The position numbers and the translations under genes were made by a program. A stretch of DNA of 64,000 bases from Luteimonas mephitis DSM 12574 (GTDB taxonomy: Bacteria > Pseudomonadota > Gammaproteobacteria > Xanthomonadales > Xanthomonadaceae), in contig NZ_AULN01000014.1 of NCBI RefSeq assembly GCF_000422305.1, positions 310,001-374,000 on the forward strand. Reading direction: 5' to 3'. Under the pieces are notes generated by a model. The model was given only the letters and a program-made list of their open reading frames with translations. It searched no databases and was not told the origin of the DNA. Shown here in pieces: positions 1 to 9,258 of the stretch (its first letter is position 1; every line of letters starts with the position of its first letter).

Positions 1-219
1 CAGCACCGCGCGCACGTTGGCGAACACCGCGCGCGTCTGCGCCACGATGTCGTGGGAGACGAGGTGCCCTTCGGCATCGTGTTCGTTGCCGGGCACGGCG
101 TTGGTTGCCGGGTCGCGCGGACCGATGCCCGACATCAGCAGCAGGTTGCCGACGCGGCGCGCATGCGGGTACGCGCCGACCGGCTTCGGTGCGCCACCGG
201 CGTCGATCGATCCGCTCAC
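1..219 (-). CDS. RidA-family deaminase, 3' part missing (runs off window)
   Basis: The N-terminal 73 residues of a RidA/YjgF-type enamine/imine deaminase are visible, and the gene leaves the window at base 1. It starts at a GTG (217-219) that overlaps the stop of the carbonic anhydrase gene as GTGA, with a GGAGG-type ribosome site just upstream. Visible sequence includes PVGAYPHARRVGNLLLMSG and GIGPRDP, the usual RidA opening strand plus a longer form seen in 2-aminomuconate deaminases. The upstream operon genes encode a carbonic anhydrase and a muconic-semialdehyde-type dehydrogenase, so I infer deamination of 2-aminomuconate in tryptophan/kynurenine breakdown. A generic RidA role (hydrolysing reactive imines) cannot be excluded because the C-terminal active-site arginine region is not in the window. 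Confidence 0.8.
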   Translation of the reverse strand, partial: MSGSIDAGGAPKPVGAYPHARRVGNLLLMSGIGPRDPATNAVPGNEHDAEGHLVSHDIVAQTRAVFANVRAVL

Positions 220-884
220 GGGGCCTCCTCGACCCGGCGCTCGCACAGCAGCGAAAGCGCGCGCGTGTACGCCGGCATCAGCGCGGCGGCGGAATCCACG
301 TCCATGCCCAGCTCGCGCACGCGGCCGTCGTGCAGGCTGTACACCCACCCGTGCACCGAGAGCTTCTGTCCGCGCGCCCATGCGTCCTGGACCACGGTCG
401 TCAGGCAGACGTTCTCGGCCTGTTCGATGGCATTGAGCTCGCACAGGCGGTTGGGGCGTTGCTCGGCGGGAAATCCCTCCAGCAGCGCGGCATGCTTCTG
501 CGCGACGTCGCCGACGTGGCGGATCCAGTTGTCGGACAGGCCGATGCGCAGGCCGTTGAGCGCGGCGTTGACGCCGCCGCAGCCGTAGTGGCCGACGACC
601 AGGATGTGTTCGACCTTGAGCACGTCGACCGCGAACTGGATCACCGACATGCAGTTCAGGTCGGTGTGCACCATCACGTTGGCGATGTTGCGGTGGACGA
701 ACACCTCGCCCGGCGCCAGGCCCATGATCTGGTTGGCCGGCACGCGTGAATCGGAGCAGCCGATCCACAGGTACTTGGGCGCCTGCAGCTGTTCGAGCCG
801 CTCGAAGAACTCCGGGTCTTCCTCGCGGACGTGATCGGCCCATGTGCGGTTGTTGTGGAGCAGTTTTGCCAGTGCTTGTTTCAT
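216..884 (-). CDS. can: beta-class carbonic anhydrase
   Basis: A cytoplasmic zinc enzyme interconverting CO2 and bicarbonate. The 222-residue length is normal for the beta class. The zinc ligands are visible: Cys43 and Asp45 in GCSDSRVP, and His99 and Cys102 in GHYGCGGV. Arg47 of the Asp-Arg dyad is also present. The gene overlaps the upstream aldehyde dehydrogenase by 4 bp (ATGA) and the downstream RidA gene by 4 bp (GTGA), so the three are almost certainly co-translated. In a kynurenine-type pathway the step before the dehydrogenase is a decarboxylation (ACMSD), so a dedicated CO2 hydratase here is plausible. That link is inference. The family assignment is firm. Confidence 0.96.
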   Translation of the reverse strand: MKQALAKLLHNNRTWADHVREEDPEFFERLEQLQAPKYLWIGCSDSRVPANQIMGLAPGEVFVHRNIANVMVHTDLNCMSVIQFAVDVLKVEHILVVGHYGCGGVNAALNGLRIGLSDNWIRHVGDVAQKHAALLEGFPAEQRPNRLCELNAIEQAENVCLTTVVQDAWARGQKLSVHGWVYSLHDGRVRELGMDVDSAAALMPAYTRALSLLCERRVEEAP

Positions 885-2308
885 GTCAGTGAGATGCCGA
901 TGTTGCGTGGTTCGGTGAAAAAGCGCATCGCTTCCAGCCCGCCCTCGCGGCCGAGCCCGGACTGGCCCATGCCGCCGAAGGGCGTGCGCAGGTCGCGTAC
1001 CAGCCAGCAGTTGATCCAGACGATGCCGGCCCGGATGCTGGCGGCGAGGCGATGGGCGCGGTTGAGGTCACGGGTCCAGATCGACGCGGCCAGGCCGTAG
1101 TCGCCGGCGTTGGCGAGCGCGAGTGCGTGGGCGTCGTCGTCGAAGGGCTGCAACGTGGCGACCGGGCCGAAGATTTCCTCGCGATTGGTCGCGCAGTCCG
1201 GGCCGAGGCCTTCGATCAACGTGGGTGCCACGAACCAGCCGGGGCGGTCGAGCGCGTTGCCGCCGCACAGCACGCGGCCGCCTTCCTCGCGGGCGCGGGC
1301 GATCCCGGCGACGACCTTGTCGAAATGCGCCTGCGACACCAACGGGCCCATCCGCGCGTCCGGGTCCATCGGGTCGCCGATGCGCAGCGCCAACGCGCGT
1401 TCGACCAGCGCGTCGCGGAACTCGGCGTAGATGCTGCGTTCGACCAGGATGCGCGAGCCGCACAGGCAGATCTGGCCGGAATTCTGGAACGCCGAGCGCA
1501 CGATGGTGTCGAGTTGCGCACGCCAGTCGCTGTCGGCGAACACCAGTGTGGGATTCTTGCCGCCCAGCTCGAGCGACACTTTCTTCAGCATCGGTGCCGC
1601 GACGCCGGCGATGCGGCGGCCGACCGCAGTACTGCCGGTGAACGACACCGCCTTGACCTGCGGATGCGCCACCATCGCCTCGCCGACGCTGGGGCCGAGG
1701 CCGTGCACGATGTTGAGCACGCCCGACGGGAATCCGATGCCCGCGGCGAGTTCGCCAAGCATCGTCGCGGTCATCGGCGTGACCTCCGAGGGCTTGGCGA
1801 CCACGGTGTTGCCGGCGGCCAGCGCCGGCGCGATCTTCCAGGTGAACAGGTACAGCGGCAGGTTCCACGGCGAGATCGTGGCGACCACGCCCAGCGGCTG
1901 CCGCAGGGTGTAGTTCAGCCCGGCTTGGCCGTGGTGCGATTCACTGGCGAACTGGGTGGCGGCGTGCGCGAAGAAGCGCAGGTTCGAGATCGCGCGCGGG
2001 ATCTCGACGTCGCGGGCGAGGGCGAACGGCTTGCCGCCATCGCGCGACTCGGCGTGGGCGAAATCGTCCAACCGTGCTTCCAGCGCCTCGGCCAGCTTTT
2101 CCAGCCAGCGCGCCCGTTCGTCGTTGGGCACGGACGACCAGGCCGGGAATGCGCCGGCCGCGGCAGTGACCGCGGCTTCGACGTCCTCGGCGCTGCCGTC
2201 GGCAACCTGTGCGAAGGGCGTGCCCGTGGCCGGATCGAACACGTCCAGCCAGCGCCGCGTGGACGCCTCACGGGCTTGGCCGTCGATCCAGTGGGCGAAC
2301 TGCTGCAT
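881..2308 (-). CDS. aldehyde dehydrogenase, muconic-semialdehyde type
   Basis: An NAD-dependent aldehyde dehydrogenase of 475 residues, a normal length. Visible landmarks are SPWNLP (substrate/cofactor Asn149), AKPSE (cofactor), FTGSTAVG (Rossmann loop), catalytic base Glu247 in LELGG, nucleophile Cys281 in SGQICLCG and EEIFGPV near the end. The overall sequence style matches 2-hydroxymuconic and 2-aminomuconic 6-semialdehyde dehydrogenases. Together with the overlapping carbonic anhydrase and the RidA protein it points to the lower kynurenine route (aminomuconic semialdehyde to aminomuconate to oxalocrotonate). It is the first visible gene of the operon. Substrate choice is an inference from neighbours; betaine-aldehyde or other family members remain possible. 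Confidence 0.85.
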   Translation of the reverse strand: MQQFAHWIDGQAREASTRRWLDVFDPATGTPFAQVADGSAEDVEAAVTAAAGAFPAWSSVPNDERARWLEKLAEALEARLDDFAHAESRDGGKPFALARDVEIPRAISNLRFFAHAATQFASESHHGQAGLNYTLRQPLGVVATISPWNLPLYLFTWKIAPALAAGNTVVAKPSEVTPMTATMLGELAAGIGFPSGVLNIVHGLGPSVGEAMVAHPQVKAVSFTGSTAVGRRIAGVAAPMLKKVSLELGGKNPTLVFADSDWRAQLDTIVRSAFQNSGQICLCGSRILVERSIYAEFRDALVERALALRIGDPMDPDARMGPLVSQAHFDKVVAGIARAREEGGRVLCGGNALDRPGWFVAPTLIEGLGPDCATNREEIFGPVATLQPFDDDAHALALANAGDYGLAASIWTRDLNRAHRLAASIRAGIVWINCWLVRDLRTPFGGMGQSGLGREGGLEAMRFFTEPRNIGISLT

Positions 2309-2462
2309 CCGCGTAGCTTAACCGCTGCGCGCGCGTCCGGTCAGCGCGCCGGGCGCCATTCGGCAACGTATGCATGCGCGGGAATCGGTGCGCAGGCGGG
2401 TTGCAATCGCGCCGTGGATCACGATGCGCGGCCCGTCCGCGCAATGCCGCTGTCTAGCACCG

Positions 2463-3275
2463 TCAGCGCTGGCAGCGGGGGCACAGGTACAGCCGCCGCG
2501 AGCCGTTCTGCTGTCGCTGGATCTGCGTCCCGCAGGCCGGGCAGGGTTCCCCCTCCCGGTCGAAGACGAGGAAGCGGAACGCGTCGGGCGTGTCGGTCAG
2601 GTAGTCGGCGCGCATGCCGCCGGCATGTTCGATGCCGCGCGTGGCGTAGCTGTGGCGTGGCACGGAGAGGAGTTCGCGGGCGAGCGCGGCCAGTTCGCTG
2701 GCCTGCAGGTCGCGCGGGCGTCGCTGCGGCAGCAGGCGTGCGGCAAACAGCACTTCCGAGCGCAGGTAGTTGCCCATGCCGGCGAGGAATCTCTGGTCGA
2801 GCAGCAGGCCGCCAAGGGAACGCCCGGCGAAACGCGGATCGAGCAGGCGCGCCGCGACCGCGGCTTCGTCCAGCGTGGAGTCGAGCACGTCGGGACCCAG
2901 CCGCGACAGGAACGGATGCGCGTGCAGTTCGTCCGTGCGCCACATCGCCACGTCCGACGCCGAGTACAGCAAGATCGCCTTGCGCTCGGTTTCAAGCGCC
3001 ACGCGCAGCGAACGGCCGGTATCGGAGCGCTGGCCCGCATCGGTGATCCGCCACACGCCGTACAGCTGGTTGTGGCTGTAGAGCGTCCAGCCGTTGTCGA
3101 AGCGGGTCAGCAGGGCCTTGCCGTGCGGGGCGATCGATTCGACGACGCAGCCGGCCAGGCGCTTCCCGAAGCGCTTGAGTCCGGGGAACGCGAACCACGC
3201 CGACACCAGCCGCTCGCCGACCACCGCCTCGGCGAGGCGGTCGGCAGCGCGACGGATTTCCGGGCCTTCAGGCAT
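2463..3275 (-). CDS. nei: endonuclease VIII, DNA glycosylase/AP lyase
   Basis: Base-excision repair enzyme that removes oxidised pyrimidines and cleaves the abasic site. After removal of Met1 the N-terminus is Pro2-Glu3, as needed for catalysis. The opening MPEGPEIRRAADRL and the segment LYSHNQLYGVWRI are typical of Nei rather than MutM. The C-terminus carries a four-cysteine zinc finger (CPAC then CPRC) followed directly by the end of the protein. At 270 residues it is close to other Nei proteins. It stands alone between two minus-strand genes. The 126 bp before its start hold a palindromic repeat, and no strong promoter was seen. Identification is confident. Confidence 0.93.
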   Translation of the reverse strand: MPEGPEIRRAADRLAEAVVGERLVSAWFAFPGLKRFGKRLAGCVVESIAPHGKALLTRFDNGWTLYSHNQLYGVWRITDAGQRSDTGRSLRVALETERKAILLYSASDVAMWRTDELHAHPFLSRLGPDVLDSTLDEAAVAARLLDPRFAGRSLGGLLLDQRFLAGMGNYLRSEVLFAARLLPQRRPRDLQASELAALARELLSVPRHSYATRGIEHAGGMRADYLTDTPDAFRFLVFDREGEPCPACGTQIQRQQNGSRRLYLCPRCQR

Positions 3276-3308
3276 GGGGTTTCGGGGATCGGGAATTTTC
3301 GGTTCCCG

Positions 3309-3380
3309 TGGGAACGACGCGAGCCGCGAGCTTTCGCGGCGGGGCGAAAGAAGCCCGCGGCTTGCGCCGCTCCTGCGAGG
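3309..3380. repeat. REP-like palindromic element, copy 1
   Basis: An imperfect inverted repeat lies between nei and the SDR gene. The arms contain AGCCGCGAGCTTT and its opposite (CCCGCGGCTTGCGCCGCTCC) around a short centre. The same family recurs at 55758-55835, where the arms are near perfect, and at 61590-61674. Elements of this appearance are common between genes in Xanthomonadaceae and Pseudomonas. It probably forms a transcript hairpin. No transposase is nearby. Confidence 0.7.
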
Positions 3381-3401
3381 GATTCATGGTTTACCTGCAG
3401 C

Positions 3402-4187
3402 CTAGATCGAATTCATCCGCCCGCCGTCCACCGCCAGGCTCACGCCGTTGACGTATGCCGCCGCCGGCGAGCACAGGAATGCGATCACCCCGCCGGTTTC
3501 TTCCGGCGTGGCGAAGCGTCCGGCCGGCACGCCGGCGCGCATGGCCGCGCGCACGTCGTCTTCGGACTTGCCCTCGGCCGCGACCTTGCCGCGCACGATC
3601 TGTTCGATCCGCCCGGTCTCGGTGAAGCCCGGCAGCACGTTGTTGACGGTGATGCCGTCGGCGGCGAGTTCGCGCGACAGCGTTTTTGCCCACGACGCGA
3701 CCGCGCCGCGGATGGTGTTGGAAACGCCCAGGCCCGGGATCGGTTCCTTCACCGACGTGGAGATCACGTTGACGATCCGGCCCCAGCGCGCCTGCCGCAT
3801 CCCCGGCAGCACCGCCTGCAGCAGAGTCTGGTTGGCGACCAGGTGCTTGTTGAAGGCGTCCAGGAAGGCGTCAATCGTTGCGTCGTGCGCCGGACCGCCC
3901 GGCGGGCCACCGGTGTTGTTGACCAGGATGTGGACCGGTGCCGACGCAGCGAGCGTCGCGACGCGATCGCGCAGCGCATCGGTCTGCGAGACATCGGCGG
4001 CGATCCAGTCGTGCACCTGCCCTCCGGCGCGGGGCAGGGCGGCGGCCACTTCCCGCAGCGCCTCGGGCCGGCGCGCGAGCACGGTGACGCTGGCGCCCAG
4101 CAGGGCCAGTTCGTGCGCGGTGGCGCGGCCGATGCCTTCGGAGGCGCCGCAGACGAGGGCGTGCTTGCCGTTGAGATTCAGGTCCAT
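3402..4187 (-). CDS. short-chain dehydrogenase/reductase with degenerate catalytic motif
   Basis: A 261-residue Rossmann-fold protein of the SDR superfamily. The start at 4187 is chosen because GGAG lies 7 nt upstream; the longer start at 4214 would overlap the previous gene and has no clear ribosome site. The cofactor loop GASEGIGRA (residues 14-22) and VNNTGG (89-94) are intact. The usual YxxxK catalytic pair is not: the aligned stretch is GVSNTIRGAV, giving Ser156 where Tyr is expected and Arg160 where Lys is expected. A known SDR subgroup resembling beta-ketoacyl reductases has this kind of change. Substrate unknown. It follows the PaiB-like gene by 16 bp, so the two are probably co-transcribed. 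Confidence 0.85.
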   Translation of the reverse strand: MDLNLNGKHALVCGASEGIGRATAHELALLGASVTVLARRPEALREVAAALPRAGGQVHDWIAADVSQTDALRDRVATLAASAPVHILVNNTGGPPGGPAHDATIDAFLDAFNKHLVANQTLLQAVLPGMRQARWGRIVNVISTSVKEPIPGLGVSNTIRGAVASWAKTLSRELAADGITVNNVLPGFTETGRIEQIVRGKVAAEGKSEDDVRAAMRAGVPAGRFATPEETGGVIAFLCSPAAAYVNGVSLAVDGGRMNSI

Positions 4188-4203
4188 GGGAACTCCGGTG
4201 TGG

Positions 4204-4824
4204 TCAGGTTTCACGCGCCCGCATCAGTGCGGCGATCGCGTTGGCGCGCGAATCGTCCTGCGCATGCAGGGCGTCCGCGACCGCGCGCCGATTGGCTTCG
4301 GGGTGGTTCTGGCTCAGCTTGGACTTGATCTCGATCCGCCGGGGGGCGAAGCGGAAGCCGGTAATGCCGCGCAGCTGGACCCGGTGGTCTTCGCGACCCG
4401 GCTCGAATGTCCAGTCGCTGCCGATCGCGTTCTCGAAGCGGTCGCTCATCCGCATGACGAGGTCGGCGAGGGACGCTTCGTCCTCGTAGCGTTCAAGCAC
4501 GCCATGCAGGTGGGCGACGACGTAGTTCCACGTCGGCACGCGCGCCTGTTCTTCCTTGTCGGGATACCAGGCAGGGGAGACATAGGCGTGCGGGCCGTGC
4601 ACGATCACCAGCGCCGCGCCGTCATGCCGGGCCTGCGGATTGGGCCTGGCCCAGTGGCCTTCGACCAGCACCTTGTCACCGTCGCGGTGATACAGCACGG
4701 GCAGGTGCGTGACCTGCGGAATGCCGTCGCCGGACACCGTCAGCAGCGTGACGAGCGGATCGCCCGCGACCAGTGCATCGAGCTGTGCGAGGTTGGTGTC
4801 GACGAAGGCGCGCGGCGTGTACAT
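4204..4824 (-). CDS. PaiB-like FMN-binding negative regulator family protein
   Basis: This 206-residue protein has the opening MYTPRAFVDTNLAQLDALV, the block THLPVLY and the stretch AYVSPAWYPDKEEQARVPTWN, all typical of the PaiB / FMN-binding negative transcriptional regulator family. The fold is the split-barrel flavin-binding type, so it probably binds FMN or a similar cofactor. The regulator label comes from Bacillus PaiB; no DNA-binding motif is visible. The start at 4824 lies 6 bp after the stop of the small gene at 4831-5151. The block 5459 to 3402 is a tight minus-strand series, probably one transcript with asnS. Confidence 0.85.
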   Translation of the reverse strand: MYTPRAFVDTNLAQLDALVAGDPLVTLLTVSGDGIPQVTHLPVLYHRDGDKVLVEGHWARPNPQARHDGAALVIVHGPHAYVSPAWYPDKEEQARVPTWNYVVAHLHGVLERYEDEASLADLVMRMSDRFENAIGSDWTFEPGREDHRVQLRGITGFRFAPRRIEIKSKLSQNHPEANRRAVADALHAQDDSRANAIAALMRARET

Positions 4825-4830
4825 CGCGAC

Positions 4831-5151
4831 CTAGGCGCGGCCACCAAGCTTGTGCACCATCCGTGCGTGCAGGGCGTCTTCGCCGTCGCCCGATGGTGGC
4901 GAGAGTTCCTCCAGCGAGAAGCCGCGCTGCAGCGCGTCGGCTTCGTCGAGGCCGTCGAACGAGACGAACTCGGCGTCCATCAGCATCGACCGGGCGGTGT
5001 CCTCGCTGTCGTAGACCAGTGTGTTGCCGTCGCTGTCGAACACCTCGGCGGTGCCGGCCTCGCGCACGCGCAGGCGAGCCCAGACAACGGTGCGGCCAAG
5101 GGTGGCCAGCCACCACTGTTCGGACACGTGCTGTACGGCGTCGCCACTCAC
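4831..5151 (-). CDS. small conserved acidic protein of unknown function
   Basis: 106 residues, no recognised family. The start is taken as the GTG at 5149-5151, which overlaps the previous stop as GTGA (5148-5151). An upstream in-frame ATG at 5298 would lie deep inside the neighbouring gene. The protein opens with SGDAVQHVSEQWWLATLG, is rich in Asp and Glu, and contains DSDGNTLVYDSEDTARSML and a basic end HKLGGRA. There is no signal peptide or membrane segment, so it is likely cytoplasmic. It is translationally coupled to the two-helix membrane protein upstream, which suggests a joint role that I cannot name. Confidence 0.7.
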   Translation of the reverse strand: MSGDAVQHVSEQWWLATLGRTVVWARLRVREAGTAEVFDSDGNTLVYDSEDTARSMLMDAEFVSFDGLDEADALQRGFSLEELSPPSGDGEDALHARMVHKLGGRA

Positions 5152-5459
5152 GGCGATGTCGCCTTCGAGATCAGCCACAACAGGCCGGCCAGGACCAGCG
5201 AGGACGCGATCACGATGAGCGCCACGCGCGCCGGCGTGGCCAGGCCGGTGAACTGCGGATCGCGGATCTGCCGGTAGCGGCCGCTGAACAGCCACCACAG
5301 CGCCTCGGGCTTGATGAACGCGCCCTCGCCGAGCTGCGCTTTGACCTCGGGATGGCGGTCGCGCAGGTGGACCAGCGCCAGCGGCCAGAAGATCACGAAC
5401 GCGGTGGCACCGGCGATGGCGGCGGCGACGAACAGCAGCGCGAAGAACATGATCACCAT
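5148..5459 (-). CDS. small two-helix membrane protein of unknown function
   Basis: 103 residues with two hydrophobic segments: about residues 4-27 (FFALLFVAAAIAG onward) and about 77-97 (VALIVIASSLVLAGLLWLI). Between them is a hydrophilic loop containing FSGRYRQIRDP. Probably an inner-membrane protein. The start at 5459 is supported by GGAG 7 nt upstream inside the end of asnS, only 1 bp after the asnS stop. It overlaps the next gene by 4 bp (GTGA). No family recognised. Confidence 0.75.
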   Translation of the reverse strand: MVIMFFALLFVAAAIAGATAFVIFWPLALVHLRDRHPEVKAQLGEGAFIKPEALWWLFSGRYRQIRDPQFTGLATPARVALIVIASSLVLAGLLWLISKATSP

Positions 5460-5460
5460 T

Positions 5461-6861
5461 TCAGAACTCCGCGCTGCCGGGCGCGCGCGGGTAGGGGATG
5501 GCGTCGCGGATGTTGGACAGCCCGCAGACGTACACCACCAGCCGCTCGAAGCCCAGGCCGAAGCCCGCGTGCGGCACCGTGCCGTAGCGGCGGAAATCGC
5601 GGTACCAGCCGTAGTGCGACTGGTCCAGGCCGAACTGCGCCATGCGCGCGTCCAGCACGTCCAGCCGCTCCTCGCGCTGCGAACCGCCGATGATCTCGCC
5701 GATGCCCGGCGCCAGCACGTCCATCGCCGCCACCGTCTTGCCGTCGTCGTTCAGGCGCATGTAGAACGCCTTGATGTGCTCCGGATAGTTGGTCACCACC
5801 ACCGGGCGGCCGACGTGGACTTCGGTCAGCCAGCGCTCGTGTTCGGTCTGCAGGTCCAGGCCCCATTCGACCGGGAAGTCGAACTTCTGCCCCGACTTCT
5901 GCAGCAGCGCCACCGCGTCGCCGTAGTCGATGCGCTCGAACGGCGCGTTGACGAACCCTTCGAGCCGCGTGATCGCATCCTTCTGCACGCGCTCGGCGAT
6001 GAACGCCATGTCGTCGCCGCGCTCGTGCAGCACGGCGCGGAACAGATACTTGAGGAACTCCTCGGCCACGCGCGCGTCCTCGGCCAGGTCGGCGAAGGCG
6101 ATCTCCGGCTCGACCATCCAGAATTCGGCCAGGTGGCGGGTGGTGTTGCTGTTCTCGGCGCGGAAGGTCGGGCCGAAGGTGTAGACCTTGCTCAGCGCCA
6201 GGCAGTAGGCCTCGACGTTGAGCTGGCCGGACACCGTGAGGAAGGTCTCCTTGCCGAAGAAGTCGCGCGAGAAATCCACCTCGCCCTTGGCATTGCGCGG
6301 CAGGTTGGCGGTGTCCAGGGTCGAGACACGGAACATCTGCCCGGCGCCCTCGGCGTCGGAGGTGGTGATGATCGGGGTGCTGATCCAGTAGTAGCCGTTC
6401 TCGTGGAAGTAGCGGTGCACGGCCTTGGCCAGGCAGTCGCGAATGCGGGTCACCGCACCGAACAGGTTGGTCCGCGGGCGCAGGTGCGCGACCTCGCGCA
6501 GGAATTCCAGCGAGTGCGCCTTGGGCTGGATCGGGTAGGTTTCCGGGTCGTCGACCCAGCCGGCCACTTCGATCGATTCGGCCTGGATCTCGAAACTCTG
6601 GCCCTGGCCCTGCGACGGCACCAGCGTGCCGGTGGCGATCACCGAGCAGCCGGCGCTGAGCCGCTTCACTTCGGTTTCGTAGTTGGCAAGGGTGCTGGGC
6701 GCCACGACCTGGATCGGGGCGAAGCACGAGCCGTCGCTGACGTTGACGAACGACAGCCCGGCCTTGGAGTCGCGCCGCGTGCGCACCCAGCCGCGAACCG
6801 TGACTTCGCCGCCCTCGGGTACCTTGCCAGCCAGCGCCTGCGCAACACTCACCGTGGTCAT
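5461..6861 (-). CDS. asnS: asparaginyl-tRNA synthetase
   Basis: A class II aminoacyl-tRNA synthetase that charges tRNA-Asn. The 466 residues match the family. The N-terminal OB-fold anticodon-binding part begins [19 protein letters not shown]. Motif 2 ([21 protein letters not shown]) and motif 3 ([21 protein letters not shown]) are visible. The start at 6861 fits the family N-terminus; the frame is open further upstream, but that part would overlap the opposite-strand IscA-type gene. The promoter must lie in the 75-bp gap shared with that divergent gene. Two small genes follow directly. Confidence 0.97.
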   Translation of the reverse strand: MTTVSVAQALAGKVPEGGEVTVRGWVRTRRDSKAGLSFVNVSDGSCFAPIQVVAPSTLANYETEVKRLSAGCSVIATGTLVPSQGQGQSFEIQAESIEVAGWVDDPETYPIQPKAHSLEFLREVAHLRPRTNLFGAVTRIRDCLAKAVHRYFHENGYYWISTPIITTSDAEGAGQMFRVSTLDTANLPRNAKGEVDFSRDFFGKETFLTVSGQLNVEAYCLALSKVYTFGPTFRAENSNTTRHLAEFWMVEPEIAFADLAEDARVAEEFLKYLFRAVLHERGDDMAFIAERVQKDAITRLEGFVNAPFERIDYGDAVALLQKSGQKFDFPVEWGLDLQTEHERWLTEVHVGRPVVVTNYPEHIKAFYMRLNDDGKTVAAMDVLAPGIGEIIGGSQREERLDVLDARMAQFGLDQSHYGWYRDFRRYGTVPHAGFGLGFERLVVYVCGLSNIRDAIPYPRAPGSAEF

Positions 6862-6923
6862 GCCTTGAATCCCTGTTCGATCATGCCGATATGAGCGGTA
6901 CAGTTTACCGGAGCCGCAAGGGC

Positions 6924-6929
6924 TAGAAT
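6924..6929 (+). promoter_or_regulatory. -10 box TAGAAT of a leaderless promoter
   Basis: TAGAAT ends 7 nt before the ATG at 6937, so the transcript would start at or next to the start codon. This favours 6937 over the in-frame ATG at 6928, which overlaps the -10 box itself. No -35 box of good quality is evident. Confidence 0.5.
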
Positions 6930-6936
6930 GCCTGCC

Positions 6937-7278
6937 ATGTCGATCCATCTCGAACCCGCCGCCCTGGAGCGCATCCGGGGTTTCCTGTCCGCCGACGCAT
7001 CGGCCATCGGCCTGCGCTTCGGCGTCCGGCGCACCGGCTGCTCGGGCTGGGGCTACCTGATCGAACTGGCCCGCGAGCAGCGCGACGGCGACACCGCCTT
7101 CGAACACGAAGGCGTGCGCATCCTCGTCGACGCCGACAGCCTGGCGCTGGTCGACGGCACCCGCATCGACTTCCTCAAGCAGGGCCTGAACGAACAGTTC
7201 GTGTTCGAGAATCCCAACGTCTCGGCCGAATGCGGCTGCGGCGAGAGCTTCACCACCGACGCCGACAAGGCCGCGTAG
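6937..7278 (+). CDS. IscA/HesB-family iron-sulfur assembly protein
   Basis: A 113-residue A-type carrier that accepts or transfers Fe-S clusters to apoproteins. The three family cysteines are visible: Cys35 in [10 protein letters not shown], and Cys99 and Cys101 in [10 protein letters not shown]. It stands alone, divergent from asnS, and is not part of an isc or suf operon in this window. Whether it equals IscA, SufA or ErpA cannot be decided from the sequence, so no symbol is given. The start at 6937 gives the family's usual N-terminus and fits a leaderless message. Confidence 0.9.
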   Translation: MSIHLEPAALERIRGFLSADASAIGLRFGVRRTGCSGWGYLIELAREQRDGDTAFEHEGVRILVDADSLALVDGTRIDFLKQGLNEQFVFENPNVSAECGCGESFTTDADKAA

Positions 7279-7319
7279 CCACGCGCTAGACTCTCCGGCT
7301 CGTGTCCCGGGGAGTCCCC

Positions 7320-9095
7320 ATGTTCAAGCATCTGTTGCTGGCCGGGTTGCTCGCGGCCGTTCCGGTTTCGACCCTGCGCGCCGCGGAAACCCCGCCGGCC
7401 GTGTCCGACAGCGCCACCAAACAGGCCCTGGAAGCATTCTTCGCTGCGCAGTGGGAGCGCGGCCTTCGCGAGAGCCCCGAGAACGCCACCTACAACGGTG
7501 ACAAGCGCTTCAACGACCGCTGGAGCGACAACAGCCTGGCCGCGATCGCGAAGCGCGAAGCCGAGGACCGCGCCGCGCTGCAGGAACTGCACGCGATCGA
7601 TCGCGACAAGCTGGCGGCCGCCGAACGCCTCGACTACGACACCTTCGAGTGGCAGATCGAACACGCCATCGCCGCCCAGCGCTTCCGCGGCTACCTGCAG
7701 CCGATCAGCCACCAGGGCGGCATCCAGACCGCGGACGGCATTGCCGAGCTCCTGCCGTTCGCTTCGACCCGGGACTACCGCGACTGGCTGGCGCGCATGG
7801 CAGCGATGCCGGAGCAGGTCGACCAAGCCATCGCGTTGATGGGCGAAGGCGTGAAGACGGGCAACGTGCCGCCGAAGGTGCTGATGGAGCGCGTGCCGGC
7901 GCAGATCGCCGCGCAGATCGTCGATGACCCGACGAAGAGCCCGTTCTACCGGCCGTTCACGAAGTTTCCGGATGCCGTGCCGCCATCCGATCGCACGGCG
8001 CTGGCCGCGGAAGCCCGGCGCACGATCCGCGAAAGGATCGTGCCCGCCTATCGCACGCTGCAGGCGTACTTCAACGACGAGTACCTGCCCCGGACCCGCG
8101 AAGGCATCGCGGTCACCGACCAGCCGGACGGCGCCGACTACTACGCCTATCTTGCCGGCTACTACACCACCACCGACCTCAAGCCCCGACAGATCCACGA
8201 GATCGGGCTGAAGGAGGTCGCCCGCATCCGCGCGGAAATGGAGAAGGTCAAGGCCGAAACCGGCTTCAAGGGCACGCTGGCCGAGTTCTTCGCCTACCTG
8301 CGCACGGACCCGAAGTTCTTCGTGAAGACCCCCGAAGCGCTGCTCGAGCGCTACCGGTCGGTCGCCAAGCGCATCGATCCGGAGCTGGTGAAGGTCTTCC
8401 ATACCATCCCGCGGCTGCCGTACGGCGTGCGCCCGATCCCGGACAACATCGCGCCGGACACGACCACCGCTTACTACATGCCCGGCGCCACGGACGGTTC
8501 CCGGCCCGGCTACTACTACGTCAACCTGTACAAGCCGGAGACCCGGCCGACCTGGGAAATGATCCCGCTGAGCCTGCACGAAGCGGTGCCGGGCCACCAT
8601 TTCCAGTTCGCCCGCGCACTCGAGCTGCCGGGTGCGCCGATGTTCCGCCGCACCGCCTACTTCGTTGCCTACGGGGAAGGCTGGGGCCTGTACGCCGAGC
8701 GGCTGGGCTACGACATGGGCCTGTACGACGACCCATTCGATCGCATGGGCCAGCTGGCCTACGACATGTGGCGCGCGGTGCGGCTGGTGGTCGACACCGG
8801 CATGCACAGCCAGGGCTGGAGCCGCGACAGGGCGATCGAGTACTTCATGGACAACTCGCCCAAGACCCGCCAGGACGTAGTCAACGAGATCGACCGCTAC
8901 ATCGGCACCCCGGGGCAGGCGCTGGCCTACAAGATCGGCCAGATGAGGATCTCGGAGCTCCGTGAGAAAGCCGCGCGCACGCTGGGAACGAAGTTCGACC
9001 TGCGCGCCTACAACGACGCGGTGCTGGAAACTGGTTCGGTGCCGCTGGACGTGCTGGAAAAGCACATCGACGCCTGGATCGCGGCGCAGCAATAG
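7320..9095 (+). CDS. secreted DUF885-family putative metallopeptidase
   Basis: 591 residues. The ATG at 7320 follows a GGGGAG ribosome site; the upstream in-frame ATG at 7302 lacks one. A signal peptide is evident ([21 protein letters not shown], cut near residue 21), so the protein acts in the periplasm or outside. The DUF885 hallmark HEAVPGHH starts at His420, with Glu421, resembling a zinc HExxH-type site and suggesting peptidase activity. A possible -10 (TAGACT, 7287-7292) precedes it. The family is common and often lipid-anchored in this group, but no lipobox is seen here. Substrate unknown. Confidence 0.88.
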   Translation: MFKHLLLAGLLAAVPVSTLRAAETPPAVSDSATKQALEAFFAAQWERGLRESPENATYNGDKRFNDRWSDNSLAAIAKREAEDRAALQELHAIDRDKLAAAERLDYDTFEWQIEHAIAAQRFRGYLQPISHQGGIQTADGIAELLPFASTRDYRDWLARMAAMPEQVDQAIALMGEGVKTGNVPPKVLMERVPAQIAAQIVDDPTKSPFYRPFTKFPDAVPPSDRTALAAEARRTIRERIVPAYRTLQAYFNDEYLPRTREGIAVTDQPDGADYYAYLAGYYTTTDLKPRQIHEIGLKEVARIRAEMEKVKAETGFKGTLAEFFAYLRTDPKFFVKTPEALLERYRSVAKRIDPELVKVFHTIPRLPYGVRPIPDNIAPDTTTAYYMPGATDGSRPGYYYVNLYKPETRPTWEMIPLSLHEAVPGHHFQFARALELPGAPMFRRTAYFVAYGEGWGLYAERLGYDMGLYDDPFDRMGQLAYDMWRAVRLVVDTGMHSQGWSRDRAIEYFMDNSPKTRQDVVNEIDRYIGTPGQALAYKIGQMRISELREKAARTLGTKFDLRAYNDAVLETGSVPLDVLEKHIDAWIAAQQ

Positions 9096-9175
9096 GCGCC
9101 GAACCCGGGAACCTGGGGCGGGTCGGGGCGGAGAGGCCTGCATGGCGCCTCTCCCGGCTTTCGCCACCACGACCG

Positions 9176-9204
9176 TTGCCCGGCGCCCGTCGAACTGCGA
9201 CAAT
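9176..9204 (+). promoter_or_regulatory. sigma70-type promoter of the rpsF operon
   Basis: TTGCCC at 9176-9181 and GACAAT at 9199-9204 are separated by exactly 17 nt, pointing towards rpsF. The predicted leader is about 110 nt, long enough for the autoregulatory fold proposed at 9259-9312. Confidence 0.55.
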
Positions 9205-9258
9205 GTCCGGCTCCCGCGCGCCGGGAGACCTTGCCCCACCGCATCCGTACCGGATCGT

